Of a DNA stretch of 64,000 nucleotides, positions 42,752 through 50,568 are shown one piece after another. Position numbers and translations under genes: made by a program. Source of the stretch: Streptomyces sp. CC0208 (GTDB lineage: Bacteria; Actinomycetota; Actinomycetes; Streptomycetales; Streptomycetaceae); NCBI RefSeq assembly GCF_003443735.1, contig NZ_CP031969.1, positions 5,952,001 through 6,016,000 of the forward strand, written 5' to 3'. The stretch's first letter is position 1, and every line of letters begins with the position of its first letter. The notes beneath the pieces were generated by a model, which saw only the letters and a program-made list of their open reading frames with translations, had not been told where the DNA came from and did not search any database.

Positions 42752-43468
42752 TCAGTGGTGATCCGCCCGCTCCAGTGCCGACAGCACCTGTTCCCGGACC
42801 ACCTCGCGGGCCTCGGCGGGCAGCGACCCCATCGCCGTACCGCCCAGGGCGTCGAGCACGGTGTCCGCGGGCGTGTCGCAGGGCACGCTCTCGCTCAGGA
42901 AGTCGTAGCCGTCGCGGACGGCGACGCGCAGCACCGGGCGGGCGCCCGGGTGCACGGCGGTGGCGACGACCAGGGGCGGTGGCCCGCCCGGGGCCTCGGC
43001 CACCTTGCGGTAGCCGCTGACCAGCGGATCGTCCCAGTGCAGGCTCAGCAGCAACGGCTTCTTGGCGAGCAGTTCGGCGAGGTCTGCCTCGAACGGCCCC
43101 TCCGCCGCCAAGACCCGCGCCCGGGCGTCCAGGACGAGTGCCGCGGGCAGCAGACAGCGCAGGGTGCTGCCGACGATGTTCCCGCCGACCGTGGCGGTCC
43201 GGCGCACGGCCCCGGTGCCGATGCCGGCCGCGGCCCGGTGCAGCACCTCCGGCACCCGTTCGTCGATCCGGTGCAGCAGGACCGCCGCCCCGAGCTCCCC
43301 CGCCCCGAGGACGTTCGCCTCCGGCACCTCGCGCAGCGACACGGCCTGCTCGGGAAAGCCGTCGCGCTGCCAGGCGGCCCACACGAGCGTGGCGCCGCCT
43401 ACGGGTGTCGCCCCGTCGGTCAGACACTCCTGTGCCTCCGGCAGGGACGTGGGCAGACGCAGCAGCAC
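42752..43468 (-). CDS. Orphan FAD-binding subunit (CoxM/xanthine dehydrogenase medium-subunit type)
   Basis: A 238-residue protein like the FAD subunit of molybdenum hydroxylases. The N-terminal region (VGGATLVWAAWQRDG, replacing the usual AGGTDL) and GAVRRTATVGGNIVGSTLRCLLPAALVLDARARV match the FAD fold. GTG 43468 has AAGGAAGA just upstream on its strand. It is shorter than the usual 280-300 residues. No iron-sulfur or molybdopterin subunit is nearby, so its partner or independent role is unknown. Confidence 0.82.
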   Translation of the reverse strand: MLLRLPTSLPEAQECLTDGATPVGGATLVWAAWQRDGFPEQAVSLREVPEANVLGAGELGAAVLLHRIDERVPEVLHRAAAGIGTGAVRRTATVGGNIVGSTLRCLLPAALVLDARARVLAAEGPFEADLAELLAKKPLLLSLHWDDPLVSGYRKVAEAPGGPPPLVVATAVHPGARPVLRVAVRDGYDFLSESVPCDTPADTVLDALGGTAMGSLPAEAREVVREQVLSALERADHH

Positions 43469-43694
43469 GGTCTTCCTTCTTCGAGCAGTCGAGGACCTCG
43501 ACACACATGGCAGTGAGCGCATTCTTTCCGGGGGCCCGGGGGAGCATGCAGGGCTCACCGCTGCATTCGGGGCGCCCCGACCGTCGAAAAGCCCTACGGC
43601 GTTGTCAGTGCACCGTCGTACTCTTGAACCCGCGAGGCCGCCTCCAGTTGTGCGGCCCTGACGAGGAGGAACCGCAGGCCTTAAGCGCCGGCCC

Positions 43695-44753
43695 ATGACT
43701 CAGACACCGACAGGTCACAGCCCCGCGCAGGGGCAGGCGAGAGCACAGTTCACCGTCCCCGCCCAGCACCCCATGGTCTCGGTCCTGGGGTCCGGCGACT
43801 CGCTCCTGCGCGTGATCGAGAAGGCCTTCCCGGCGGCCGACATCCATGTCCGGGGCAATGAGATCAGCGCGACCGGCGCGGCGGCGGACGTCGCCCTCGT
43901 GCAGCGCCTGTTCGACGAGATGATGCTGGTGCTCCGCACCGGACAGCCGATGACGGAGGACGCAGTGGAACGCTCGATCGCCATGCTGCGAGCGAGCGAG
44001 AACGGGACGAGCGACGGCCAGGAGACCCCGGCCGAAGTGCTCACACAGAACATCCTGTCCTCGCGCGGCCGCACCATCCGCCCCAAGACCCTCAACCAGA
44101 AGCGGTACGTCGACGCGATCGACAAGCACACGATCGTCTTCGGCATCGGCCCCGCCGGTACCGGAAAGACCTACCTCGCCATGGCCAAGGCGGTGCAGGC
44201 CCTCCAGTCCAAGCAGGTCAACCGCATCATCCTGACCCGCCCGGCGGTGGAGGCGGGGGAGCGGCTCGGCTTCCTGCCCGGCACCCTCTACGAGAAGATC
44301 GACCCGTACCTGCGTCCGCTGTACGACGCCCTGCACGACATGCTGGACCCGGACTCGATCCCGCGTCTGATGGCGGCGGGGACGATCGAGGTCGCGCCGC
44401 TGGCGTACATGCGTGGCCGCACCCTCAACGACGCCTTCATCATTCTCGACGAGGCCCAGAACACCTCCCCCGAGCAGATGAAGATGTTCCTCACCCGCCT
44501 CGGCTTCGACTCGAAGATCGTCATCACCGGTGACGTGACGCAGGTCGACCTGCCCAACGGGACCAAGTCCGGGCTGCGGCAGGTGCAGGACATCCTGGAG
44601 GGTGTGGAGGACGTGCACTTCTCCCGCCTGTCGTCCCAGGACGTCGTACGGCACAAGCTGGTCGGCCGTATCGTCGACGCGTACGAGAAGTACGACACCG
44701 AGAACGGTACGGAGAACGGCACCCACAAGGGCGCCCGGGACAAGCGGAAGTAG
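43695..44753 (+). CDS. phoH: PhoH family ATPase
   Basis: A 352-residue PhoH-like ATPase (YbeZ type) with Walker A GIGPAGTGKTYLAMA, Walker B FIILDEAQNT and an N-terminal KH-like extension (VLGSGDSLLRVIEKAFP). It is thought to act with YbeY in rRNA maturation. It is followed 13 bp later by ybeY and then by the CBS gene, the usual operon order. Confidence 0.95.
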   Translation: MTQTPTGHSPAQGQARAQFTVPAQHPMVSVLGSGDSLLRVIEKAFPAADIHVRGNEISATGAAADVALVQRLFDEMMLVLRTGQPMTEDAVERSIAMLRASENGTSDGQETPAEVLTQNILSSRGRTIRPKTLNQKRYVDAIDKHTIVFGIGPAGTGKTYLAMAKAVQALQSKQVNRIILTRPAVEAGERLGFLPGTLYEKIDPYLRPLYDALHDMLDPDSIPRLMAAGTIEVAPLAYMRGRTLNDAFIILDEAQNTSPEQMKMFLTRLGFDSKIVITGDVTQVDLPNGTKSGLRQVQDILEGVEDVHFSRLSSQDVVRHKLVGRIVDAYEKYDTENGTENGTHKGARDKRK

Positions 44754-44766
44754 ACAAGCCAGCACC

Positions 44767-45264
44767 ATGTCGATCGACGTCAACAACGAGTCCGGAACCG
44801 AGGTCGACGAGCAGGCGATCCTCGACATCGCCCGCTACGCGCTCGCGCGGATGCGCATCCACCCGCTCTCCGAGCTCTCGGTGATCGTCGTGGACACCGA
44901 CGCCATGGAGCAGCTGCACATCCAGTGGATGGACCTGCCGGGGCCCACCGACGTCATGTCGTTCCCGATGGACGAGCTCAGGCCGCCCAGCAAGGACGAC
45001 GACGAGCCCCCGCAGGGCCTCCTCGGCGACATCGTGCTGTGTCCCGAGGTCGCCAAGAGGCAGGGCGAGGAGGCCGAGACGCAGCACTCCATGGACGAGG
45101 AGCTCCAGCTCCTCACCGTCCACGGCGTGCTGCACCTGCTCGGCTACGACCACGAGGAGCCGGACGAGAAGGCCGAGATGTTCGGCCTGCAGGCGGCCAT
45201 CGTGGACGGCTGGCGGCAGGAGAAGGGGCTCACCGGTCCGTCCCCCGCGCCGACCGTCTCATGA
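44767..45264 (+). CDS. ybeY: Endoribonuclease YbeY
   Basis: A 165-residue zinc-dependent RNase that functions in 16S rRNA 3' maturation and ribosome quality control. The metal motif HGVLHLLGYDH (H3-x5-H pattern) and PTDVMSFPMDE are diagnostic. ATG 44767 is used. The TGA overlaps the next gene's ATG. Confidence 0.97.
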   Translation: MSIDVNNESGTEVDEQAILDIARYALARMRIHPLSELSVIVVDTDAMEQLHIQWMDLPGPTDVMSFPMDELRPPSKDDDEPPQGLLGDIVLCPEVAKRQGEEAETQHSMDEELQLLTVHGVLHLLGYDHEEPDEKAEMFGLQAAIVDGWRQEKGLTGPSPAPTVS

Positions 45265-46568
45265 GCCTGCCCCTTGTCTCCGGCGCGATCGCCCTGGTCG
45301 TCGTCGCCTGGCTCGCCGCCTGCGCGGAGGCGGGCCTCGCGCGCGTCTCCAGCTTCCGCGCCGAGGAAGCCGTACGCAACGGCCGGCGGGGCAGCGCCAA
45401 GCTCGCGCAGATCGCCGCCGACCCGACCCGCTATCTCAACGTGGCGCTGCTGGTGCGCGTCGCCTGCGAGATGGCGGCGGCCGCCCTGGTCACCTACGCC
45501 TGCCTCCAGGAGTTCCCGGGCACCACCCGCGCCCTGCTGGTCGCGATCGGCGTCATGGTGCTCGTGTCGTACGTCGCCGTCGGTGTCTCCCCGCGCACCA
45601 TCGGGCGTCAGCACCCGCTCAACACGGCGACCGCGGCCGCGTACATCCTGCTCCCGCTGGCCCGGATCATGGGCCCGATCCCGTCGTTGCTGATTCTCAT
45701 CGGCAACGCGCTCACCCCGGGCAAGGGCTTCCGCCGGGGCCCGTTCGCCTCCGAGGCGGAGCTGCGCGCGCTGGTCGACCTCGCCGAGAAGGAGTCCCTG
45801 ATCGAGGACGAGGAGCGCCGCATGGTGCACTCCGTCTTCGAGCTGGGCGACACACTGGTGCGGGAGGTCATGGTGCCGCGCACCGACCTCGTCGTCATCG
45901 AACGCTTCAAGACCATCCGGCAGGCGCTGACGCTCGCGCTGCGCTCGGGCTTCTCGCGCATCCCGGTGTCCGGGGAGAGCGAGGACGACATCGTCGGGAT
46001 CGTGTATCTGAAGGACCTGGTCCGCAAGACGCACATCAGCCGGGACGCGGAGAGCGAGCTGGTGTCCACCGCCATGCGGCCCGCCGCCTTCGTGCCCGAC
46101 ACCAAGAACGCCGGTGACCTGCTGCGCGAGATGCAGCAGGACCGCAATCACGTCGCCGTCGTCATCGACGAGTACGGCGGCACGGCCGGCATCGTCACCA
46201 TCGAGGACATCCTCGAGGAGATCGTCGGTGAGATCACCGACGAGTACGACCGTGAACTGCCGCCGGTGGAGGACCTCGGCGACGACCGCCACCGGGTCAC
46301 GGCCCGCCTCGACATCACCGACCTCGGCGAGCTCTACGGGCTCGACGAGTACGACGACGAGGACGTGGAGACCGTCGGCGGACTGCTGGCGAAGGCGCTG
46401 GGCCGGGTCCCCATCGCCGGGGCGTCCGCGGTTGTCGAGCTCCCGGACGGGCGCGCGCTGCGCCTGACCGCGGAGGCCGCCGCCGGACGCCGGAACAAGA
46501 TCGTGACGGTTCTGGTGGAGCCGGTGGGCGCCCTCGAACCGGCGGAAGCGGAGAAGGAGTCCGAGTGA
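45261..46568 (+). CDS. CNNM/CorC-type membrane protein with CBS pair
   Basis: A 435-residue hemolysin-family protein. It has an N-terminal DUF21 membrane domain (four helices, about 1-180), two CBS domains (about 200-320: VMVPRTDLVVIE, VSGESEDDIVGIVYLKDL, VAVVIDEYGGTAGIVTIEDI) and a C-terminal CorC/HlyC domain. Related proteins function in magnesium or cobalt efflux. It overlaps ybeY and the following gene by 4 bp each, so four genes form one translationally coupled operon. Confidence 0.94.
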   Translation: MSLPLVSGAIALVVVAWLAACAEAGLARVSSFRAEEAVRNGRRGSAKLAQIAADPTRYLNVALLVRVACEMAAAALVTYACLQEFPGTTRALLVAIGVMVLVSYVAVGVSPRTIGRQHPLNTATAAAYILLPLARIMGPIPSLLILIGNALTPGKGFRRGPFASEAELRALVDLAEKESLIEDEERRMVHSVFELGDTLVREVMVPRTDLVVIERFKTIRQALTLALRSGFSRIPVSGESEDDIVGIVYLKDLVRKTHISRDAESELVSTAMRPAAFVPDTKNAGDLLREMQQDRNHVAVVIDEYGGTAGIVTIEDILEEIVGEITDEYDRELPPVEDLGDDRHRVTARLDITDLGELYGLDEYDDEDVETVGGLLAKALGRVPIAGASAVVELPDGRALRLTAEAAAGRRNKIVTVLVEPVGALEPAEAEKESE

Positions 46569-46924
46569 CCCCTCAGGAACTGCGTGCCCTGTGCCTGTCG
46601 TTCAACGCGGCGGTGGAGGACTTCCCGTTCAGCCCGGAGATCTCGGTCTTCAAGGTGCTCGGCAAGATGTTCGCGCTGAGCTGGATCGACGCGCGGCCCC
46701 TGAAGGTCAACCTCAAGTGCGACCCCGAGGACGCGATCCGGCTGCGCGCCGACCATCCCGGGCTGATCGCCCCCGGCTACCACATGAACAAGCGCCACTG
46801 GAACACCGTCACGGTCGACGGCGAGCTCCCGGACCGTCTGGTCCGGGAGCTCGTGGAGGATTCGTACGACCTGGTGGTGGCCGGTCTACCGCGCGCCGAG
46901 CGGCTCCGCCTCGACCGCCCCTGA
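46565..46924 (+). CDS. MmcQ/YjbR family protein
   Basis: A 119-residue protein with the CyaY-like fold of the YjbR family (ELRALCLSFNAAVEDFPFSPEISVFKV, YHMNKRHWNTVTVDG). Role unclear; some members bind DNA. It begins GTGA over the CBS gene stop. Its last 39 bp overlap the 3' end of the convergent MFS gene. Confidence 0.9.
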   Translation: MTPQELRALCLSFNAAVEDFPFSPEISVFKVLGKMFALSWIDARPLKVNLKCDPEDAIRLRADHPGLIAPGYHMNKRHWNTVTVDGELPDRLVRELVEDSYDLVVAGLPRAERLRLDRP

Positions 46925-48319
46925 GCGCACCCGCAGCCCCACCGCGACCACGGCCGCCGCCACCAGCACGATCGCCGTGTCCAGCGCGAGGACCGTGTGG
47001 ACGCCGGACATCAGGTCGTCCGAGGTGGTGGCGAGGACGCCGAGCAGCGGGATGCCGACGGTGATGCCGATCTGCTGGGTGGAGGTGACCAGGCCGGTGG
47101 CCAGGCCCTGCTCCTCGTCCGGGACACCGGAGGTCACGGTGACGCCGTACGAGATGATCGCGCCGAGGTGGCACATGCTGGCCAGGGAGACGGCGGCGGT
47201 GGCGAGCCAGACGGACCAGTTCCCGGTGTCCAGGCCCAGCAGGGCGGCGATCAGGGCGCCCTGGCCGACGAGGGAGCCGACCAGCGTGCGGCGCGGGCCG
47301 AAGCGGCCGATGACCCTCGGGGCGTAGGTGCCGGCCACCGCCGAGAGGACGCCCTGGACACCGAAGACCAGGCCGGTCTCGAAGGCGGACAGGTGCAGGA
47401 TCTCCTGGAGGTAGAGGGTCAGCACGAAGACGACCGTCGACATCATGGAGAAGGTGACCAGACCGCCGATGTTGCCCCACGCCACCGTGCGGCGGCGCAG
47501 CATGGGCAGGGACACCAGGGGCTGGGCGCTACGGGACTCGACCTTGACGAAGGCGGCGAGGAGCAGCAGGCCGGCGATCAGGCCGGCGACGACGTCCGCA
47601 CGGCCGAAGCCGTGGTCGGCGGCGGTGGAAAGGGCGTAGATGAGGGCGAGCAGCCCGCCGGTGACCGTGATCGCGCCGGGCACGTCCAGGCGTGGCCGGT
47701 CCGGGGTGCGGGACTCCGGCAGCAGGGCGGGGGCCAGCGGGAGCACGATCAGGGCGAACAGGGTGAGCAGGCCCATCGTGGAGCGCCAGCCGAGGGTGTC
47801 GGTGAGGGTGCCGCCGGCCACCATGCCGACGGTGAAGCCGAGCGAGAGCAGGGTGCCGGAGATGCCCAGGGCGCGGTCGCGGGCGGGGCCCTCGGGGAAG
47901 GTCGTGGTCAGCAGGGACATGCCGGTCGGCACGATGGCCGCGGCGCCGAGGCCCTGGAGGGCGCGTCCGGCGAGGAAGGACGCCGGGTCCCAGGCGAGGG
48001 TCGCGAGCAGGGAGGCCGCGCCGAACAGGGCGAGACCGGACAGGAAGAGCTTCCTGCGGCCGTACAGGTCTCCCATGCGGCCGAACAGGAGCAGGAAGCC
48101 GCCGGACGGGAGGGCGAACGCCGTGACCGCCCACTGCAGGGCGGCGGGGCTCATGCCGAGGTCGGCGCCGAGGACGGGCAGGGCGACGTTCAGGACGGAG
48201 AAGTCCAGCGCGACCATGAACTGGGCGGCGCACAGGACGAACAGGACGAGCTTGTCGCGCGTCGACAGCCGGGGGGTGTCGAGTGCGTCGGGGACGGGGC
48301 TTGTGGTGTCGATCGCCAT
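46886..48319 (-). CDS. MFS multidrug exporter (DHA2-like, 14 helices)
   Basis: A 477-residue transporter with 14 predicted membrane helices. Visible motifs are LDFSVLNVALPVLGADLG (motif D1), GRMGDLYGRRKLFL (motif A) and GAAAIVPTGMSLLT. ATG 48319 is the start. It is divergent from an XRE regulator with a 19-bp palindrome between, so drug- or metabolite-controlled export is likely. Substrate unknown. Confidence 0.93.
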   Translation of the reverse strand: MAIDTTSPVPDALDTPRLSTRDKLVLFVLCAAQFMVALDFSVLNVALPVLGADLGMSPAALQWAVTAFALPSGGFLLLFGRMGDLYGRRKLFLSGLALFGAASLLATLAWDPASFLAGRALQGLGAAAIVPTGMSLLTTTFPEGPARDRALGISGTLLSLGFTVGMVAGGTLTDTLGWRSTMGLLTLFALIVLPLAPALLPESRTPDRPRLDVPGAITVTGGLLALIYALSTAADHGFGRADVVAGLIAGLLLLAAFVKVESRSAQPLVSLPMLRRRTVAWGNIGGLVTFSMMSTVVFVLTLYLQEILHLSAFETGLVFGVQGVLSAVAGTYAPRVIGRFGPRRTLVGSLVGQGALIAALLGLDTGNWSVWLATAAVSLASMCHLGAIISYGVTVTSGVPDEEQGLATGLVTSTQQIGITVGIPLLGVLATTSDDLMSGVHTVLALDTAIVLVAAAVVAVGLRVRSGAVEAEPLGAR

Positions 48320-48369
48320 GGGCAAGAGCCTGAGGGCGCCGGAATAGCCGTGGGGAGCGGCAAGTTGTG

Positions 48370-48388
48370 CTGGTGGTGGCACCACCAG
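48370..48388. promoter_or_regulatory. 19-bp palindrome between MFS exporter and XRE regulator
   Basis: ctggtggtg-g-caccaccag is a perfect inverted repeat around one central base. It lies 51 bp from the exporter start and 24 bp from the regulator start, so the regulator can control both genes. Confidence 0.7.
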
Positions 48389-48411
48389 GCAACCACGAGG
48401 GGGATGCGTTC

Positions 48412-49281
48412 GTGCCCGAGGTCGTACCCAAGAGTGAGCGGCATCGTGAGCTGCGGGAGTTTCTGATGAGCCGGCGGGCCCGGGTCTCGCCCGCCGAGGC
48501 AGGACTGCCGGACGGCGGGGCGCGGCGGCGGACGCCGGGGCTGCGGCGCGAGGAGGTCGCCGTGCTGGCCGGGGTGGGCGCCTCCTGGTACCAGTGGCTG
48601 GAGCAGGGGCGGGACATCTCGGTGTCCCCGCAGGTCCTCGACTCCGTCGGGCGGGTGCTGCGGCTCAGCAACGCCGAGCGACGGCATCTGTACGTCCTCG
48701 CCGGGCTGAACCCGCCCGCGCCGGAACCGGCGGCCGACCACGGCTGCGAGGGGCTGCGGCGGCTGATCGACGCGTGGATGCCGTATCCGGCGCACATCAT
48801 GGACGCGTACTACAACTGCGTGATGTACAACGACGCCGCCGGCTGGGTGCTCGGCATGCGGCCGGAGAACACCCAGAACTGCCTCGTCGACTTCTTCACC
48901 GACCCGCTGTACCGGTCGCGATCGCACAGCTGGGAACAGAACGCGCGTACCGTCGTCGCCCAGTTCCGGGCGGCCGCCTCGGCGCGGCCCGAGGACGAGG
49001 GGTTCCAGGACGTGCTGGCCCGGGTGCGGTCGGTGAGTACCGAGTTCACCGAGCTGTGGGAGCGGCGGGACATCGAGGACGCCGGCGTGATCCGCAAGGA
49101 GCTCGACCATCCGCTGGTCGGCCTGCTGTGCGTGGAGTCCACGGCGATGCGGGTACCGGCCCGCCCCGACCTGACGGTCGTCCTGCACACCCCGCTGGAC
49201 GAGGCCCGCACCGCGGCCAAGCTGGAGTGGCTGGCCTCACCGGAGGGGCGGCGCGGGGCGATGTATCCGGTGGCGGGGTGA
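48412..49281 (+). CDS. XRE family regulator with MmyB-like ligand domain
   Basis: A 289-residue regulator. The N-terminal helix-turn-helix carries the family's RRRTPGLRREEVAVLAGVGASWYQWLEQGRD. The C-terminal PAS-like MmyB domain (about 110-280) binds fatty-acid-like ligands in a solved family member. GTG 48412 has GAGGGGG upstream. A paralogue lies at 55715-56569. It probably controls the divergent MFS exporter. Confidence 0.93.
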   Translation: MPEVVPKSERHRELREFLMSRRARVSPAEAGLPDGGARRRTPGLRREEVAVLAGVGASWYQWLEQGRDISVSPQVLDSVGRVLRLSNAERRHLYVLAGLNPPAPEPAADHGCEGLRRLIDAWMPYPAHIMDAYYNCVMYNDAAGWVLGMRPENTQNCLVDFFTDPLYRSRSHSWEQNARTVVAQFRAAASARPEDEGFQDVLARVRSVSTEFTELWERRDIEDAGVIRKELDHPLVGLLCVESTAMRVPARPDLTVVLHTPLDEARTAAKLEWLASPEGRRGAMYPVAG

Positions 49282-49378
49282 GAGAGCGGGCGCGTGGCCT
49301 GCCCCGGCGCGCGGTGGCTCCGGGAGCGGCGTACCCCCATGGCGCCGTTCTGGTAGCCCCGGTTCGTATGCTCCTGTC

Positions 49379-49732
49379 ATGACCGACAACAGTGCGCTTG
49401 ACCCCGAGGACCGCAAGATCGTCACGCTGGCCCGTTCGGCGCGGGCCCGTAACGGAGTGCCCGAGGGGGCGGCCGTGCGGGACGAGACCGGGCGGACGTA
49501 TGTGGCCGGGACCGTCGAGCTGGCGTCACTGAAGCTGAGCGCGTTGCAGACCGCGGTGGCCATGGCCGTGGCGTCCGGGGCGAAGTCCCTGGAGGCGGCG
49601 GCCGTGGTGACGGAGGCGGAATCGGCCTCCGAGCAGGACCGGGCCGCCGTCCGGGATCTGGGCGGCCCGCAGACTCCGGTGCTGGTGGCGGGGGTCGACG
49701 GCACCGTGCGCGCCACCGTGACCGCCGGCTGA
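49379..49732 (+). CDS. Cytidine-deaminase-like protein lacking zinc ligands
   Basis: A 117-residue protein with the outline of a CDA: GVPEGAAVRDETGRTYVAGTVELASLKLSALQTAVAMAVASGA matches the opening helix, core strands and helix of cytidine deaminases. The catalytic CAE is replaced by ALQ and the PCGxC motif is absent, so zinc-dependent deamination is not expected. A conserved non-enzymatic relative, probably with a binding role. ATG start. Confidence 0.75.
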   Translation: MTDNSALDPEDRKIVTLARSARARNGVPEGAAVRDETGRTYVAGTVELASLKLSALQTAVAMAVASGAKSLEAAAVVTEAESASEQDRAAVRDLGGPQTPVLVAGVDGTVRATVTAG

Positions 49733-49750
49733 TACCCCCGGTAACAGTTG

Positions 49751-49764
49751 GCCGGAATTCCGGC
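49751..49764. repeat. Perfect 14-bp palindrome before the secreted-protein cluster
   Basis: GCCGGAATTCCGGC is perfectly self-complementary and ends just before a putative -35 element at 49765. It may be an operator or part of a terminator for the deaminase-like gene. Confidence 0.5.
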
Positions 49765-49793
49765 TTGCCCTCCCTCGTCCCACGCGCATCAAT
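49765..49793 (+). promoter_or_regulatory. Putative promoter of the 157-residue secreted-protein gene
   Basis: TTGCCC (49765-49770), 17-bp spacer, ATCAAT (49788-49793). The same layout with the same catcaat end occurs before the next gene at 50492. The start codon is 145 bases downstream, implying a long 5' leader. Confidence 0.5.
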
Positions 49794-49937
49794 GGAACCG
49801 GAGATTCCGACGGACCGTCAGATTCCAGCTCACGCGGCGTCCCGCACCACGCCCCGTGAAGCCCGGCCGTCCGTCGGGACGCACCCCCCGTCCATCCCCA
49901 CATGGCAGTCCCCACCACGGGAAGGGAACCGGATTCC

Positions 49938-50411
49938 ATGAAAGGCAAGCGCATAGGTACCGGTGCGGCACTGGCGGTCGGCACGCTCGCGGCCGTCGGG
50001 CTCGCGTTCGCACCCGCCGCTCTCGCTGTCACCCCGGACACCGCGACGATCAACGCCGACTGCGGCATGTTCGGCAGCGGCGAGGCGACCCTCACCGCCA
50101 CCCAGGACGGCACGGCGGCCACCGTCACCGTCACCTCGGCGATCAACGCTCCGCTCGCGCTCTCCGAGGACTCGATCACCTCGACCCTCACCTTCGTGAA
50201 CGCGAACGGCGGCACCACCACCTTCACCGGTACGGAGAACCCCGCCATCGCGGCCGGCGACCCCGTCACCGTCGGGCCGCTCAACGGAACCGTGGCGTCC
50301 GGCGACAGCCTGGAATCGTACGGCGGTTCACTCCAGATCGTCGTCTTCGGGATCACCGTGACCTGCACGGCGACCGGTCCGCAGGCCCCGGGCCCGTTCG
50401 TCTTCGACTGA
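49938..50411 (+). CDS. Secreted protein, beta-rich, unknown function
   Basis: A 157-residue exported protein: signal peptide (about 1-30, KRIGTGAALAVGTLAAVGLAFAPAALA), then a Thr/Val/Gly-rich beta domain with two Cys that may pair (INADCGMFG and VTVTCTATG). GAAGGGA lies about 11 bases before the ATG. It is followed by a strong terminator and is the first of three secreted or surface genes with similar composition. No named family recognised. Confidence 0.85.
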   Translation: MKGKRIGTGAALAVGTLAAVGLAFAPAALAVTPDTATINADCGMFGSGEATLTATQDGTAATVTVTSAINAPLALSEDSITSTLTFVNANGGTTTFTGTENPAIAAGDPVTVGPLNGTVASGDSLESYGGSLQIVVFGITVTCTATGPQAPGPFVFD

Positions 50412-50446
50412 CCTCCGGCGCCCGTTCCGCAGAGCAAGTCCTCCGG

Positions 50447-50486
50447 TTGCCGCAGAAACTGACATCCCGTCAGATTTCTGCGGCAA
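50447..50486 (+). terminator. Strong hairpin terminator
   Basis: Arms 50447-50463 and 50469-50486 pair over 17 bp with one bulged A (50474) and a 5-nt loop ATCCC. It lies 36 bp after the 157-residue gene and 6 bp before the next gene's putative -35 box. Confidence 0.85.
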
Positions 50487-50491
50487 CTCCA

Positions 50492-50520
50492 TTGACTTCT
50501 CACGCCATCCACACATCAAT
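50492..50520 (+). promoter_or_regulatory. Putative promoter of WxL-like gene
   Basis: TTGACT (50492-50497), 17-bp spacer, ATCAAT (50515-50520), matching the element before the preceding gene. The start codon is 49 bases downstream. Confidence 0.55.
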
Positions 50521-50568
50521 GCCCCCTGTCGGCGCAGGACTTCAGGAGCTTCCGGAGGGGGCACATCC

